The notes: generated from the sequence alone by a model not told the origin. DNA of 64,000 nt from Massilia sp. PAMC28688 (GCF_019443445.1 NZ_CP080378.1:682001-746000), one strand, 5' to 3'; positions 18,585 to 28,617 are shown, numbered from the stretch's first letter. Numbers and translations: made by a program.

Positions 18585-20513
18585 TTAACCGCGTCGACCA
18601 CGGCGCGGCATGCCACTGTCGGACACGCGCGGCCCCTGCGGGCGGCGGCTGCCACCGGCATTGCCGAAACCGAAGGTGGTCTGCAGCGGGTCAGGCTGGC
18701 GCGGGCCGGCTGGCTTGCCGCCCGGACGGCCGGAACGCTGGCCTCCAGGACCGCTCATGCCACCACCGCCGCCCATACCGGGACCGCGCGGGCCCTTGCC
18801 GCGCGCGGCGCCGCCGCGGCCTTGCGGGGGGCCGAACGGGTCGGCGTTGCGATTGGCGTCCACGCGGTCGATGCGGTTGCCGTCGGCGCGCTTGTCTTCG
18901 TCGGGACGGGCGGGGCGGGGGCCGGCGCCGCGTGCATCCTTGCCGGCGCTCTTGCCCGCACCCTTTTTCTCGACACCGAAAGCGGCCAGCAGGTCACGCA
19001 CGGTATTTTCTTCCATCTCTTCCCAGCGGCCGCGCTTCAAGCCACTTGGCAGCGTCATGGCGCCGTAGCGGGTGCGGATCAGGCGCGACACGGTCAGGCC
19101 GACGGCCTCGAACATGCGCCGCACTTCGCGATTGCGGCCCTCGCCAATGACCACGCGGTACCATTTGTTGACGCCTTCACCGCCGCCATCGGCGATCTTG
19201 GTGAAGTTGGCCATGCCGTCGTCGAGCTCCACCCCGGCCAGCAGCTTCTGGCGCATGCCTTCTTCCAGCTCGCCCAGGGTACGCACGGCATATTCGCGGT
19301 CGATGTTGTAACGCGGGTGCATCAGGCGGTTGGCCAGGTCACCGGAAGTGGTAAACAGCAGCAGGCCCTCGGTATTGAAGTCGAGGCGGCCCACGGCCAG
19401 CCATTTGCCCGCCTTCATGGTGGGCAGGCCGTCAAATACCGACGGACGGCCTTCCGGATCATCGTGGCTGACGATTTCGCCGGCCGGCTTGTGGTACACC
19501 AGCACGCGCGGCGGCTTGCTCGAGACCTTGCGGTGAATCAGCTTGCCGTTGATGCGTACCGCGTCGCTTGGCAGGATGCGCTGGCCGATGTGGGCCGGTT
19601 CGCCATTGACCGAGACACGGCCGGCAATGATCAGGTCTTCCATGTCGCGGCGCGAACCGAGGCCCGCTTCGGCCAGCACCTTGTGCAGCTTGGGCGCGTC
19701 GTCGTCGGAAGTCAGGTCGCGGCGCACGGCCTTTTGCGGGCCGGCGCGGCCGCCGTCGTTGGCGTCAAAAGCATCCGACGTCACGAAAGAAAACGCCGCA
19801 TCGGCGTCGGACTGGCCGCCCTTCTTGTGATGCTGCAGGCCGGGATTGCCCTTCTTGTTCTTCTTGGGGCGGTTGCGCTGCTCGGCGCTGCGCTCGGGAC
19901 GTGGACCGCGCTCCGGACGGGCGGCCTGCTCGGCGGGGGCACCTTCTGCCACTACCGGCGCGTCGCCTTCAGGACGCTCCTGCTTGCGTGCTTCCCGCAT
20001 GCCGCGCTGCTCGCGCATCTGGCGCGGACCACGCGGCACGCGCGAACCGCGCTCCTGGCGTGGCTGCTGCTCGCCGCCGGCCACTGCCGGGGCAGCGTCC
20101 GGCCCTGGCACCGGTGCTGCCACCGGTGCATCGGCCCGCGCCGCAGCCGGCGCGCCATCGGTCTGCACCGGGGCGACCTTGGGAGCGCGCGGCTTGCGGG
20201 CCGGCGCTTCAGGCGTCACAGCGCCCTCTGCTGCGGCCTGTTCGCCTTCGGCCGGCGCGGCCTTGCGTGCGCGCGGCTTTTTCGGGGCTGCGGGCTCGGC
20301 ACCAGCAGAAGGCGCCTCGCCTTCGGCGACGGTTTTTTTCGCGGCGCGTTTTGGCCTGGCCGCGGCAGGCGCTTCGGCGGCGCCGCTGTCCCCTGCGGGA
20401 GCGTCGCCTGGCTGCGCGGTCTGCGCCCTGGTGCGGCGCTTTGGCTTGGCGGCTGCCTCGTCCTGGCCGGCCACGTCGGCGGCGCTTGTCTCTGTCGGTT
20501 TAGTTGGATTCAT
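18585..20513 (-). CDS. rluB: 23S rRNA pseudouridine synthase RluB-type, with long disordered N terminus
   Basis: A 642-aa protein whose core (about residues 275-500) is an RsuA/RluB-type enzyme. It has an S4 domain ([20 protein letters not shown]) and the catalytic motif [20 protein letters not shown] with the nucleophilic Asp. It would modify 23S rRNA near U2605. The first 270 residues are Ala/Pro/Lys/Arg-rich low complexity, and the C terminus is Gly/Arg-rich, so the protein is about twice the E. coli length. The ATG at 20513 lies inside the last codons of scpB (14-bp overlap); the frame extends 13 codons further without support. Confidence 0.9.
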   Translation of the reverse strand: MNPTKPTETSAADVAGQDEAAAKPKRRTRAQTAQPGDAPAGDSGAAEAPAAARPKRAAKKTVAEGEAPSAGAEPAAPKKPRARKAAPAEGEQAAAEGAVTPEAPARKPRAPKVAPVQTDGAPAAARADAPVAAPVPGPDAAPAVAGGEQQPRQERGSRVPRGPRQMREQRGMREARKQERPEGDAPVVAEGAPAEQAARPERGPRPERSAEQRNRPKKNKKGNPGLQHHKKGGQSDADAAFSFVTSDAFDANDGGRAGPQKAVRRDLTSDDDAPKLHKVLAEAGLGSRRDMEDLIIAGRVSVNGEPAHIGQRILPSDAVRINGKLIHRKVSSKPPRVLVYHKPAGEIVSHDDPEGRPSVFDGLPTMKAGKWLAVGRLDFNTEGLLLFTTSGDLANRLMHPRYNIDREYAVRTLGELEEGMRQKLLAGVELDDGMANFTKIADGGGEGVNKWYRVVIGEGRNREVRRMFEAVGLTVSRLIRTRYGAMTLPSGLKRGRWEEMEENTVRDLLAAFGVEKKGAGKSAGKDARGAGPRPARPDEDKRADGNRIDRVDANRNADPFGPPQGRGGAARGKGPRGPGMGGGGGMSGPGGQRSGRPGGKPAGPRQPDPLQTTFGFGNAGGSRRPQGPRVSDSGMPRRGRRG

Positions 20514-21303
20514 TGTTCGTTTCTTGGTTGTGCTGACCTGGCGCAGCGTCAACCGATGTTTCTGGCGCAGGGTCGGGTGTAGGTACTTCTACCTCTGGTA
20601 TTGCTGCTTCTGATACTTCTACTACTGGTTCGGGTGGGGCGGACGCCGCCTCCGGCGGTGCCGGCGCAGCTGCGTCAGCGTCTGCCTGGGCCGCAGCCTT
20701 GTCAAAATTTTCCTGCAATGCCGCCTCCAGCGCTTCCATTTCGAGGCCGCTTTGCATTTCGCTGATTTGCTGCAAGGGCGGCAGCTGGGACAGCGAATTC
20801 AAGCCCAGATCGTCGAGGAACTGCTTGGTGGTACCCAGCAAAGCCGGCCGCCCGATCACTTCACGGTGGCCGATGACATCGATCCAGCCGCGGTCTTCCA
20901 GCATCTTGATCGTCTGCGAATTGACCGTCACGCCGCGGATTTCTTCGATGTCGCCACGGGTGACAGGCTGACGGTAGGCGATGATGGCCAGTGTTTCCAG
21001 CGTTGCCCGCGAATATTTCTGCGGTTTTTCAGGACTCAGGCGGTCCAGGTACTGCTTCATTTCAGGGCGGCTCTGGAAGCGCCAGCCGGTGGCCAGGCTC
21101 ACCACTTCGATGCCGCGGTCTTGCCAGTCCTGCCGCAATTGTTCCAGCATGATCTTGATCGTGTCGCCACCGACGCCGACACCCATCGGCTTGCCGTTGT
21201 CGTCCACGTCGACAAACAGCTTTTTCAGGCTGTGGATCGAGAGCGGCTCGCGCGCGCAGAGCAAAGCGGTTTCGAGGACTCGCTTGGCCTCATCAGTATT
21301 CAT
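20500..21303 (-). CDS. scpB: SMC-Scp complex subunit ScpB
   Basis: A 267-aa winged-helix dimer protein that binds ScpA and SMC for chromosome condensation and segregation. Core motifs are [37 protein letters not shown] and [20 protein letters not shown]. The last 80 residues are acidic and Ala/Pro-rich (a betaproteobacterial extension). It overlaps rluB, a common partner. scpA is not adjacent in this window. Confidence 0.93.
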   Translation of the reverse strand: MNTDEAKRVLETALLCAREPLSIHSLKKLFVDVDDNGKPMGVGVGGDTIKIMLEQLRQDWQDRGIEVVSLATGWRFQSRPEMKQYLDRLSPEKPQKYSRATLETLAIIAYRQPVTRGDIEEIRGVTVNSQTIKMLEDRGWIDVIGHREVIGRPALLGTTKQFLDDLGLNSLSQLPPLQQISEMQSGLEMEALEAALQENFDKAAAQADADAAAPAPPEAASAPPEPVVEVSEAAIPEVEVPTPDPAPETSVDAAPGQHNQETNNESN

Positions 21304-21643
21304 AAGATGTCGTGTGCGGACCTACATGTAAAAACCAATCAACGAATGGCAGCGGCGTCCAAAACGACGCCGGCATGCACACAACACGTTGAAACTGGAA
21401 TCCGTCGCCCGGACGATGCGCGCTGGGCGGGAATGTTACCGTGGCGGGATCCGAACCCGCTCACAAGCGGCCGGCGACGCCAGCGAATCGGCACGCCCAG
21501 CTGCCAAGCCGTTGATTTTCAAGCAAAACCCCGATTCACCACGCCAGGCGGCAGGGCGAACGAAGAGCTTCGTTGAGGTCAACTGTCGTCATTGTACCTG
21601 ATAAAACAGGCAAAGGGAGAAACGGCCTTACTGGCAGCCCGGC
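21304..21643. other. Gene-free 340-bp stretch upstream of scpB
   Basis: No convincing gene. A TACAAT on the minus strand (complement of 21591-21596) could be a distant -10 for scpB, giving a leader of nearly 290 nt. An AACGAAG/CTTCGTT inverted repeat lies near 21560. A T-arm-like segment near 21443-21460 is discussed under rejected items. Confidence 0.35.
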
Positions 21644-22681
21644 TCAAGACCCCTGCTGATCGGCCAGCTTCTCGGCCAGGATGGCCGACACCCCCACAAA
21701 CGCCGGGTATTTGGCAGTAATGATATAGGTCGGCACCTGCGACAGGTAGTGGACGAAGCGGCCCTTGTGCTCGAAGCGGGCGCGAAACGGCGAGCGGGCA
21801 AAGTAGTCGCCCAGCCGCGGCACGATGCCGCCGCCTATATAGATGCCGCCCTGGGCGCCCAGGGTGATGGCCAGGTTGCCCGCCACGGTGCCGAGCATGC
21901 CGCAAAACGTATCGATTGCGCGCATGCACAGGGGCGATTCGCCGGCCAGCGCGCGGCGCGAGATTTCGGGCGCGTCCAGGCCCTCGTCCGCCACGCCTTC
22001 GTGACTGGCAATGGCGCGGTACAGCAGCACGATACCGTCACCGGACAGGAAGCGCTCGGCCGAGACATGGTCAAACTCACGCCAGGCGTAGGTCAGGATC
22101 GCCACCTCCAGCTCATTGGCCGGGGAAAACGTCACATGGCCACCCTCGCTGAGCAGCGCTGTCCAGCTTGACTTGCAGGGGATCAGGCCGGATACGCCCA
22201 GCCCGGTACCGGCACCGACCAGGCCCAGCGGGGTATTGGGCACCGGCGCGCCGCCGCCAACCTGCACCTTCTGGTCGTCGGCCAGGTGCGGCAAGGCGCG
22301 CGCAAGGGCAGTAAAGTCGTTGGCCACGACCAGCGTGGCGAAGCCGCACGCCTGGCGCAGCGCCTCGATGGAAAACTCCCAGTGATGATTGGTCATGCGC
22401 ACCGTGTCGCCCGTGATCGGGTTGGCAATGGCCAGGGCGGCGTGCCGCAAGGGCAGCGTGAGCTGCGCCTGCACGGCGGGCAGCGCCAGATAGGCCTGGA
22501 GGGCGGCGGCGATGGTCGGGTAGTCGTCGCAGGCCAGCACCTCGATCGCTTCAAACCGGCCGGCTGCAAATTCAAGCGCAAAGCGGGCATTGGTACCGCC
22601 AATATCGGCCAGCAGGCGTGGGCCGTGCGCGTGGAAAGCGCTGGAGGGTGGCAAAGCGGCGGCGGCGGTCGATGAAGTCAT
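21644..22681 (-). CDS. glk: Glucokinase
   Basis: A 345-aa ATP-dependent glucokinase of the bacterial Glk family (not ROK), making glucose-6-phosphate for the Entner-Doudoroff or pentose phosphate routes. The phosphate-1 motif is LLADIGGTNARFALEF. The motif FTALARALPHL follows VVANDF, which provides the sugar-binding Asp. LGLVGAGTGLGVSGLIP and LSEGGHVTFSP are typical. The first 20 residues before the core are a short extension. A HexR-like box lies upstream. Confidence 0.94.
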   Translation of the reverse strand: MTSSTAAAALPPSSAFHAHGPRLLADIGGTNARFALEFAAGRFEAIEVLACDDYPTIAAALQAYLALPAVQAQLTLPLRHAALAIANPITGDTVRMTNHHWEFSIEALRQACGFATLVVANDFTALARALPHLADDQKVQVGGGAPVPNTPLGLVGAGTGLGVSGLIPCKSSWTALLSEGGHVTFSPANELEVAILTYAWREFDHVSAERFLSGDGIVLLYRAIASHEGVADEGLDAPEISRRALAGESPLCMRAIDTFCGMLGTVAGNLAITLGAQGGIYIGGGIVPRLGDYFARSPFRARFEHKGRFVHYLSQVPTYIITAKYPAFVGVSAILAEKLADQQGS

Positions 22682-22745
22682 GGCGGCATGTGATCAGGAA
22701 ACCAGCCAAGCTTAATAGATAGCGGCTCGTATAGGCAAGCACTTT

Positions 22746-22760
22746 TGTAGTTTAAGTACA
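22746..22760. promoter_or_regulatory. HexR-like operator upstream of glk
   Basis: TGTAGTTTAAGTACA, inside the longer inverted repeat TTTTGTA-N7-TACAAAA (22743-22763), differs at about one position from the HexR consensus TGTARTWWWATTACA as I recall it. It is 65-80 bp ahead of the glk start. HexR is the KDPG-responsive regulator of central sugar metabolism in many proteobacteria. Confidence 0.55.
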
Positions 22761-22834
22761 AAAATACGGTTTGCCACGTGAAATCACCGCAGAGAGACCG
22801 AAAATCACATCAGTAGTCTGGCTACCCTACCTCC

Positions 22835-23758
22835 TCACTGCGCACTATTGTGGTGCGCTTTCCATGCATCCAGCCCCCCTTGCAGGGGCCGCGCCCGATG
22901 GAAGCCGTGCGCCAGGAACTGCTTGGCCACCTGGGCCGCCGTGACATCATTGGGACAGCTGCAATAGACCACGATGTGGCGCTCCTTGTCGACACCGACC
23001 AGCATGCCGTCGGCCTCGCAGCTGTCGAAGAAGGCGGCGCCGGGAATGGCCTCCTCCAGCTGGCGTGCGGTGGCGCTACGGGCATCGATGATGAGCGGTT
23101 CATGCCCTGCCGCGATCAGGGAAAGCAGCTCCGGCACGCCGATGCGCGCGATGGCCATGGCGCGGCGCACCCGGCGCCGTTCGAGATACTTGTAGAGCAC
23201 GAAGATGCCCAGCAAGGCTGCCAGGCCCAGCACCGCGGTGGTGCCCATGGCGCTCAGGAAAGTCAGCACCCGGTCCACGCTCTTGTGAAACAGTGCGCCC
23301 AGAGCCACGCCAGTACTGCTCCACAGCACGCTGCCGCTCCCGCTAAAGGCAAGAAAGCGGGGCTTGCTGACGCCAAGGGCGCCCGACATCGGCGCGGCGA
23401 CGATATTAAAGCCAGGGATGAACTTGGACACGATCAGTGCCTTGACGCCGAAGCGGGCGAACTTGTCTTCCGTCTGGCTGACACAGGAGTCCGGGGACAG
23501 GGAAATCTTGCACAGCAGGCGAAGGATGCGGGTGCCGTAGAAGCGCCCGGCGTGAAACCAGAACAGGTCGGCGATCAGGCACGCCAGCACCGCCACGCCC
23601 ACGCAGGCAAGCGGACTGATGCCGCCGGACATGGCCAGCGCGCCGGACACGATCAGGATCGGAAACGCGGGAATGGGCAGGCCGCCCTGCTCCACCAGCA
23701 CGATGGCAAAGACGATCAAGACACCATACAGCTGCAGCAGTTCGGTCAGGTTGGGCAT
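22835..23758 (-). CDS. DedA-family membrane protein fused to a rhodanese domain
   Basis: A 307-aa fusion. Residues 1-200 are a DedA/VTT-type membrane protein with the conserved EQGGLPIPAFPILIVSGAL, KFIPGFNIVAAPMSGALGV and several membrane segments. After the last membrane helix and a basic stretch (KYLERRRVRRAMA) a rhodanese domain begins (ELLSLIAAGHEPLIIDARSA), with active-site loop YCSCPND and Cys266. DedA proteins are linked to lipid carrier flipping and envelope integrity; the cytoplasmic rhodanese suggests a thiol or persulfide step. It starts 4 bp after the ABC ATPase stop, so it is in that operon. Confidence 0.9.
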   Translation of the reverse strand: MPNLTELLQLYGVLIVFAIVLVEQGGLPIPAFPILIVSGALAMSGGISPLACVGVAVLACLIADLFWFHAGRFYGTRILRLLCKISLSPDSCVSQTEDKFARFGVKALIVSKFIPGFNIVAAPMSGALGVSKPRFLAFSGSGSVLWSSTGVALGALFHKSVDRVLTFLSAMGTTAVLGLAALLGIFVLYKYLERRRVRRAMAIARIGVPELLSLIAAGHEPLIIDARSATARQLEEAIPGAAFFDSCEADGMLVGVDKERHIVVYCSCPNDVTAAQVAKQFLAHGFHRARPLQGGLDAWKAHHNSAQ

Positions 23759-23762
23759 CCGT

Positions 23763-25424
23763 TCATCTTAGCCCAAATCCGGGGATCGCCCCGAGCAGGG
23801 CCCGGGTGTAGGGGTGGCGCGGCTGGCGGTACAGCTGGTCAGACTGCGCCACCTCGACCACTGCGCCCTGGTGCATCACCATCACTTCGTCGGCCATGTA
23901 CCTGACCACCGCCAGGTCGTGCGAGATGAAGAGGTAGCTCATGCCGTATTCGTCCTGCAGGTCTTGCAGCAGGTTGAGCACCTGCGCCTGCACCGACACG
24001 TCGAGCGCGGATACAGATTCGTCGCACACCAGGATCTCCGGCCGCATGGTCAGGCAGCGCGCAATGGCGATGCGCTGGCGCTGGCCGCCCGAGAATTCAT
24101 GCGGGTAGCGCTGCAGCGCGGCAGCGGGCAACCCTACCTTGTCAAGCAGCGTTCTTGCCATGGCCAGCCGCTCGCCATCGCCGCTGCCGATGGCGTGGAT
24201 GCGCATCGGTTCGAGCAGGATCTGGCCCACCGTGAAGCGCGGGTTGAGCGAAGCATAGGGATTCTGGAAGATGATCTGGATGCGCCGCTTGTACGGCATG
24301 AATTCGCGCTCGGACATGGACAGCAGGTCGCGCCCTTCGAACATGGCCGTGCCGGCGCTGGCCTGGTGCAGGCGCAGCAGCGTCAGGCCCACCGTGGTCT
24401 TGCCCGAACCGGATTCGCCCACGATGCCGAGAGTTCGGCCGCGCGCCAGCGTAAACGATACATCCTGCACGGCCTTCAATTCGCGCCTGCCGAACCAGCC
24501 CTGGCGCACGAAAAAGCTCTTGGACAGACCTTTCACCACCAGTAGCGGCGCCGCATCGGCGGGCGTGCCGCGTGCGCGCTGTGCGCCACCCAAGGGCAGC
24601 GCTTCGCCAATCACCGGCAGCCGCATGGGCCGCAGGTCCAGGCGCGGGCGGCACTGCAGCAACGCGCGGGTGTATTCATCGGCCGGGGCCCCCAGCACCT
24701 GCGCCGCCGGCCCCTGCTCGCGCACTTCGCCGTGGCGCATCACCACCACGTGATCGGCAATATCGCCCACCAGCGCCAGGTCGTGGGTGATGAACAGGAT
24801 CGACATGCCGTGCTTTTTCTGCAGGCTGGCAAGGAGCTCCACAATCTGCTTCTGGATCGTGACGTCGAGCGCCGTGGTTGGCTCGTCCGCGATCAGCAGC
24901 TGCGGCTCGCATGCGATGGCCATGGCGATCATCACGCGCTGCTGCTGGCCGCCCGACAGCTCGCCGGGATAGGCATCGACCTTGCGGCCCGGGTCGGGAA
25001 TGCCCACTTCATCGAGCAGCGCCAGGGTGCGTTGGCGGGCCTGCCGTTCACTCATGCCCAGGTGGCGGCGCAGCACTTCGCCAATCTGGTAGCCAACCGT
25101 CAGGACCGGATTGAGCGACGACATCGGCTCCTGGAAAATCATGGCGATCTGCTTGCCGCACAGGCGCCGGCGCTCGGCGCGCGAGAGCTGCAGCAGCTCC
25201 TGCCCGGCGAACATGACACTGGCGCCCGGGCCGATCACGGTGCTTGCCGGCGGCAGCAGATCCATGATGGCGAGCGAGGTCACCGACTTGCCGCTACCCG
25301 ACTCGCCCACCAGCGCCACCGTGGCATTGGCCGGCACGTCGAACGATATGCCCTTGACCGCCGGCGCCACGGTGGTCTTGTCGACCCTGAAGCCGATGTG
25401 CAGATGGCGAACGTGGAGCAGCAT
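23763..25424 (-). CDS. ABC transporter, two fused ATPase domains (peptide/oligopeptide type)
   Basis: A 553-aa protein made of two complete ATPase domains, as in YejF or GsiA. The first Walker A is [14 protein letters not shown], with signature [16 protein letters not shown] and Walker [14 protein letters not shown]. The second Walker A is [14 protein letters not shown], with signature [15 protein letters not shown] and [12 protein letters not shown]. It would energise import through the two permeases encoded just upstream. The single-chain pair replaces separate DppD/DppF subunits. Confidence 0.93.
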   Translation of the reverse strand: MLLHVRHLHIGFRVDKTTVAPAVKGISFDVPANATVALVGESGSGKSVTSLAIMDLLPPASTVIGPGASVMFAGQELLQLSRAERRRLCGKQIAMIFQEPMSSLNPVLTVGYQIGEVLRRHLGMSERQARQRTLALLDEVGIPDPGRKVDAYPGELSGGQQQRVMIAMAIACEPQLLIADEPTTALDVTIQKQIVELLASLQKKHGMSILFITHDLALVGDIADHVVVMRHGEVREQGPAAQVLGAPADEYTRALLQCRPRLDLRPMRLPVIGEALPLGGAQRARGTPADAAPLLVVKGLSKSFFVRQGWFGRRELKAVQDVSFTLARGRTLGIVGESGSGKTTVGLTLLRLHQASAGTAMFEGRDLLSMSEREFMPYKRRIQIIFQNPYASLNPRFTVGQILLEPMRIHAIGSGDGERLAMARTLLDKVGLPAAALQRYPHEFSGGQRQRIAIARCLTMRPEILVCDESVSALDVSVQAQVLNLLQDLQDEYGMSYLFISHDLAVVRYMADEVMVMHQGAVVEVAQSDQLYRQPRHPYTRALLGAIPGFGLR

Positions 25425-25430
25425 GGCGGC

Positions 25431-26438
25431 CTACTTGAGTGTGGGATCGAGCGCGTCGCGCAGCGCATCGGTCAGGGTGGAGAAGGCAGTCACCAGCACT
25501 GCCATGGACCCGGCGGCGGCCGCGAGCTGCCACCACTTGCCGAGAATGAGTTCGTGCTGCGCCTCATTGAGCATGCTGCCCCACGAGACCACGCCCACCG
25601 GCACGCCGAAGCCGAGGAACGACAAAATCACTTCGGCCTTGATGAAGCCGACGATCAGGATCGACAGCTGCACCAGCGCCACATGGCTGACATTGGGCAG
25701 GATGTGGGAAAACATGCGGCGCCAGTGCGAGGCGCCGATGGCCTGCGCCGCCAGCACATACTCGCGCGCCTTGTGCTTCATGTACTCGGCGCGCACCAGG
25801 CGGTAGGGCCCCGTCCATCCGGTCAGGCCCAGGATCAGCACAATGGTCGCCACCCCTTTTTGCTGCAGGACCGCGGCCACGGTCAGGATCATCAGGATCG
25901 CGGGAATGGAGGTGAAGACGCTGTAGAACCAGGTGAACAGGTCGTCCACCGCGCCGCCCGAGTATCCGGCCAGGGCGCCGAACAAGGTACCCAGCGTTAC
26001 CGCCACCAGGGCTGCGGCGAGGCCCACCACCACCGAGGTCTGCGCACCCTTGATGGTTTTCTTGACGATGTCGTGCCCCCACTTGTCGGCGCCGAAGGCA
26101 AGCGTCTGGCGCCGCACGGGCGGCACCGCCCTGCCCTGCTTTTCCAGCTGGGCCGAGATGGCGGCGATGTCGGCGGCCAGCGGATCGAAACGATTCGGCA
26201 GCACTGCGCGTGGGGACGCCGGTGCCCCCTGGCGCAGCGCCGCGCCGGCGGCGAACGTGGGCGGCGCGTAATTAACCGCCACTTCTTCTTCCCAGTCGGC
26301 AGCGACGAGGCCGGCCGCGGACAGGCCCACCAGCGCCAGCATCAAGGCCACGACGCACAGGGCAAGCATGGCCACACGGTCGGCGCGCAGGCGGCGCCAC
26401 GCCAGGTACCAGAGGCCGTGCGAGGCGCTGTCCATCAT
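25431..26438 (-). CDS. Peptide-type ABC transporter permease (DppC/YejE-like)
   Basis: A 335-aa inner-membrane permease. The N-terminal membrane anchor (RVAMLALCVVALMLALVGLS) is followed by a periplasmic loop of about 100 residues and a five-helix core. The EAA-type cytoplasmic loop AAQAIGASHWRRMFSHILPN contacts the ATPase. The start at 26438 overlaps the stop of the upstream permease (ATGA). The long N-terminal loop resembles YejE more than DppC. Confidence 0.9.
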   Translation of the reverse strand: MMDSASHGLWYLAWRRLRADRVAMLALCVVALMLALVGLSAAGLVAADWEEEVAVNYAPPTFAAGAALRQGAPASPRAVLPNRFDPLAADIAAISAQLEKQGRAVPPVRRQTLAFGADKWGHDIVKKTIKGAQTSVVVGLAAALVAVTLGTLFGALAGYSGGAVDDLFTWFYSVFTSIPAILMILTVAAVLQQKGVATIVLILGLTGWTGPYRLVRAEYMKHKAREYVLAAQAIGASHWRRMFSHILPNVSHVALVQLSILIVGFIKAEVILSFLGFGVPVGVVSWGSMLNEAQHELILGKWWQLAAAAGSMAVLVTAFSTLTDALRDALDPTLK

Positions 26439-27373
26439 GCCAGCTTGATGCGCGGATCGACGGCCTGGTACAGCAGGTCGGTCAGCAGATTGAACAGCAT
26501 GGTGGCAGCGGCCACGTAGATCGTGATCGCCTTGATGACCGGAAAGTCGCTGCGCTCGACCGCCAGCATGACTTCGCGCCCGATGCCGGGAATGCCGAAA
26601 AACCGCTCCAGCAGGAAGGCGCCTATCAAGAGCGCGGGCAGGCTCGCCATGACGTGGGTGATGATGGGGATGGCCGCATTGCGCAGCACATGGACCCACA
26701 TCACGCGCCGCTCGGACAGGCCCTTGGCACGCGCGGTACGCACATAATCCTGGCTCACTTCATCGAGCACGAAGGCGCGGTACAGGCGCACCGTGGGCGC
26801 CAGCGACACCGCCAGGCCAATCAGGATGGGCAGCGCCGCGTAGTGCAGCAGGTTGCGCGCCAGGCTGTCGCCCCAGCCCTGCACCGGGAACAGGCCCATG
26901 CGGTAGGCCAGGAAATACTGGAACACGATAATGTAGACCAGGATGCTGACCGACATGCCGACCGTACACAGCACCATCACGGCGCGGTCGGTCAGCGAGC
27001 CGCGCACAAAGGCGAGCGCCAGCGCCAGCGCCACGCCAATCACGGTTTCCAGAATGGTCAGCGGCACCAGCACGGTCAGCGACGGTCCCAGGCGGGTCGC
27101 CATGATGTGCGCCACCGGCTCGCCCGTGCTCCAGGAATTGCCAAAGTCAAAGGTAAGGATTTGCTTGACGAAGATCCACAGCTGCACATGCCATGGCTGG
27201 TCCATGCCCAACTGGCGCCGGATGTTGTCGATTTCCTGCGCGCTGGACATTTTCCCGGCCAACAGATAGGCCGGGTCGCCGCCGACGAAGTTAAACAGGA
27301 CGAACACCAGCAGCACGACACCTGCCATGGTGGGCACCATTTGCCAGAGTCGGCGCAAAATGTAAGCGAGCAT
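26435..27373 (-). CDS. Peptide-type ABC transporter permease (DppB/YejB-like)
   Basis: A 312-aa inner-membrane permease and first gene of this four-gene operon. It starts MLAYILRRLWQMVPTMAGVV, a hallmark of DppB-type permeases. The motif DYVRTARAKGLSERRVMWVH is the ATPase-contact loop. FGIPGIGREVMLA near the C terminus is also conserved. An AGGGGG site precedes the ATG. No periplasmic binding protein is encoded upstream; aroG and its terminator are there instead. Confidence 0.9.
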   Translation of the reverse strand: MLAYILRRLWQMVPTMAGVVLLVFVLFNFVGGDPAYLLAGKMSSAQEIDNIRRQLGMDQPWHVQLWIFVKQILTFDFGNSWSTGEPVAHIMATRLGPSLTVLVPLTILETVIGVALALALAFVRGSLTDRAVMVLCTVGMSVSILVYIIVFQYFLAYRMGLFPVQGWGDSLARNLLHYAALPILIGLAVSLAPTVRLYRAFVLDEVSQDYVRTARAKGLSERRVMWVHVLRNAAIPIITHVMASLPALLIGAFLLERFFGIPGIGREVMLAVERSDFPVIKAITIYVAAATMLFNLLTDLLYQAVDPRIKLA

Positions 27374-27462
27374 GTTCCCCCTGCCAATAAGTGAGCTTAC
27401 CTTACCTTAATTGTGGCAAGGTCGGGCGCACAAAGCTGGGGCCGGGCAAGCATGGTGGCAAC

Positions 27463-27484
27463 AAAAAACCCGGCGGCGCCGGGT
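27463..27484 (-). terminator. Intrinsic terminator after aroG
   Basis: ACCCGGCG/CGCCGGGT forms the stem and a run of six T follows on the minus strand, within 35 bp of the aroG stop. It separates aroG from the downstream ABC operon. Confidence 0.85.
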
Positions 27485-27497
27485 CTGTTTGATCTGC

Positions 27498-28559
27498 TTA
27501 CGATTCCGGACGCAGGCGCCGCTGCAGCACGGCATCGGCCAGATTTTCCAGCACCTTGACGCTGCTGTCCCAGTCAATGCAGCCGTCGGTGACGGACTGG
27601 CCATACACCAGTTCCTTGCCGGGGATTAGGTCCTGGCGGCCGGCCACCAGGTGCGACTCCACCATCACGCCCACGATGCGCCCTTCGCCATTGGCCACCT
27701 GGGCGGCAATATCGGCGCACACGGGAATCTGGTTCTCGGGCTTCTTGGAACTGTTGGCGTGCGACGCGTCAATCATGAGGCGCGATGCCAGGCCCTGGGC
27801 GGCAATCTGCTGGCAGGCCTGCTCCACGCTGGCGGCATCGTAATTCGGTGTCTTGCCGCCGCGCAGGATGATGTGGCAATCTTCATTGCCATTGGTCGAT
27901 ACGATGGCCGAGTGCCCGCCCTTGGTGACGGACAGGAAGTGGTGGGGCTGCGAGGCGGCCTTGATCGCTTCCACCGCAATCTTGATGTTACCGTCGGTGC
28001 CGTTCTTGAATCCCACGGGGCACGACAGGCCGGACGCCAGTTCGCGGTGCACCTGGGATTCGGTGGTGCGGGCACCGATGGCGCCCCAGCTGATCAGGTC
28101 GGCAATGTACTGGGGGCTGATCACGTCCAGGAACTCGGTGCCGGCCGGCAGGCCCAGTTCGTTAATGTCGCGCAGCAGCTCGCGCGCCATGCGCAGGCCA
28201 TCGTTGATGCGAAAACTGTTGTCCATGTAGGGATCGTTGATCAAGCCCTTCCAGCCCACCGTGGTGCGCGGCTTTTCAAAGTAGACCCGCATCACGATCT
28301 CAAGTTCCCCGGCAAAGCGGCGGCGCTGCTCGACCAGGCGGCGCGCGTATTCCATGGCGGCCTTGGTATCGTGGATCGAGCACGGGCCGATCACCACCAT
28401 CAGGCGGTCGTCCTGGCCGTGCAGGATACGGTGCAGTGCCACCCGGCCGGCGGCAGCGGTCTGCTCGGCTGCTTCGCCGCAGGCAAACTCGCGGATCAGG
28501 TGCGAGGGCGGGGTCAGTTCCTTCATCTCCCGGATGCGTAAGTCGTCGGTGCGGGGCAT
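27498..28559 (-). CDS. aroG: 3-deoxy-7-phosphoheptulonate synthase (class I, AroF/AroG/AroH type)
   Basis: A 353-aa enzyme that condenses PEP with erythrose-4-phosphate, the first step of the shikimate pathway. Motifs include VIGPCSIHDTKAAMEYARRL, GTEFLDVISPQYIADLISWG, ARTTESQVHRELASGLSCPV and DASHANSSKKPENQ. The ATG at 28559 is chosen for GGAGA 5 nt upstream; the frame extends 10 codons further into the leader. It is preceded by a Phe/Tyr-rich leader peptide and an attenuator, so expression should track aromatic amino acid supply. I cannot tell which feedback isoform it is from sequence alone. Confidence 0.95.
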   Translation of the reverse strand: MPRTDDLRIREMKELTPPSHLIREFACGEAAEQTAAAGRVALHRILHGQDDRLMVVIGPCSIHDTKAAMEYARRLVEQRRRFAGELEIVMRVYFEKPRTTVGWKGLINDPYMDNSFRINDGLRMARELLRDINELGLPAGTEFLDVISPQYIADLISWGAIGARTTESQVHRELASGLSCPVGFKNGTDGNIKIAVEAIKAASQPHHFLSVTKGGHSAIVSTNGNEDCHIILRGGKTPNYDAASVEQACQQIAAQGLASRLMIDASHANSSKKPENQIPVCADIAAQVANGEGRIVGVMVESHLVAGRQDLIPGKELVYGQSVTDGCIDWDSSVKVLENLADAVLQRRLRPES

Positions 28560-28587
28560 GGTGTTCTCCAAAATGTAAAAATGCGGC

Positions 28588-28617
28588 AAAAAAAAACCGC
28601 CATCGCTGGCGGTTTTT
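28588..28617 (-). terminator. Attenuator terminator in the aroG leader
   Basis: On the minus strand AAAAACCGCCA (28617-28607) and TGGCGGTTTTT (28602-28592) form a stem of up to 11 bp with a GCGA loop, followed by a run of T to 28588. It ends 29 nt before the aroG start. A second GGCGGT at 28670-28665, at the end of the leader peptide gene, can pair with the ACCGCC arm instead and prevent this hairpin. Confidence 0.85.

Noticed and set aside
21436..21475. T-arm-like segment (GCGGG-TTCGGAT-CCCGC on the minus strand) suggesting a tRNA or tRNA remnant
   Set aside because: No matching 5' acceptor strand, anticodon arm or CCA could be found around it.
21389..21601. 70-codon plus frame upstream of scpB
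   Set aside because: No ribosome site and no family resemblance; the region is better read as leader or spacer DNA.
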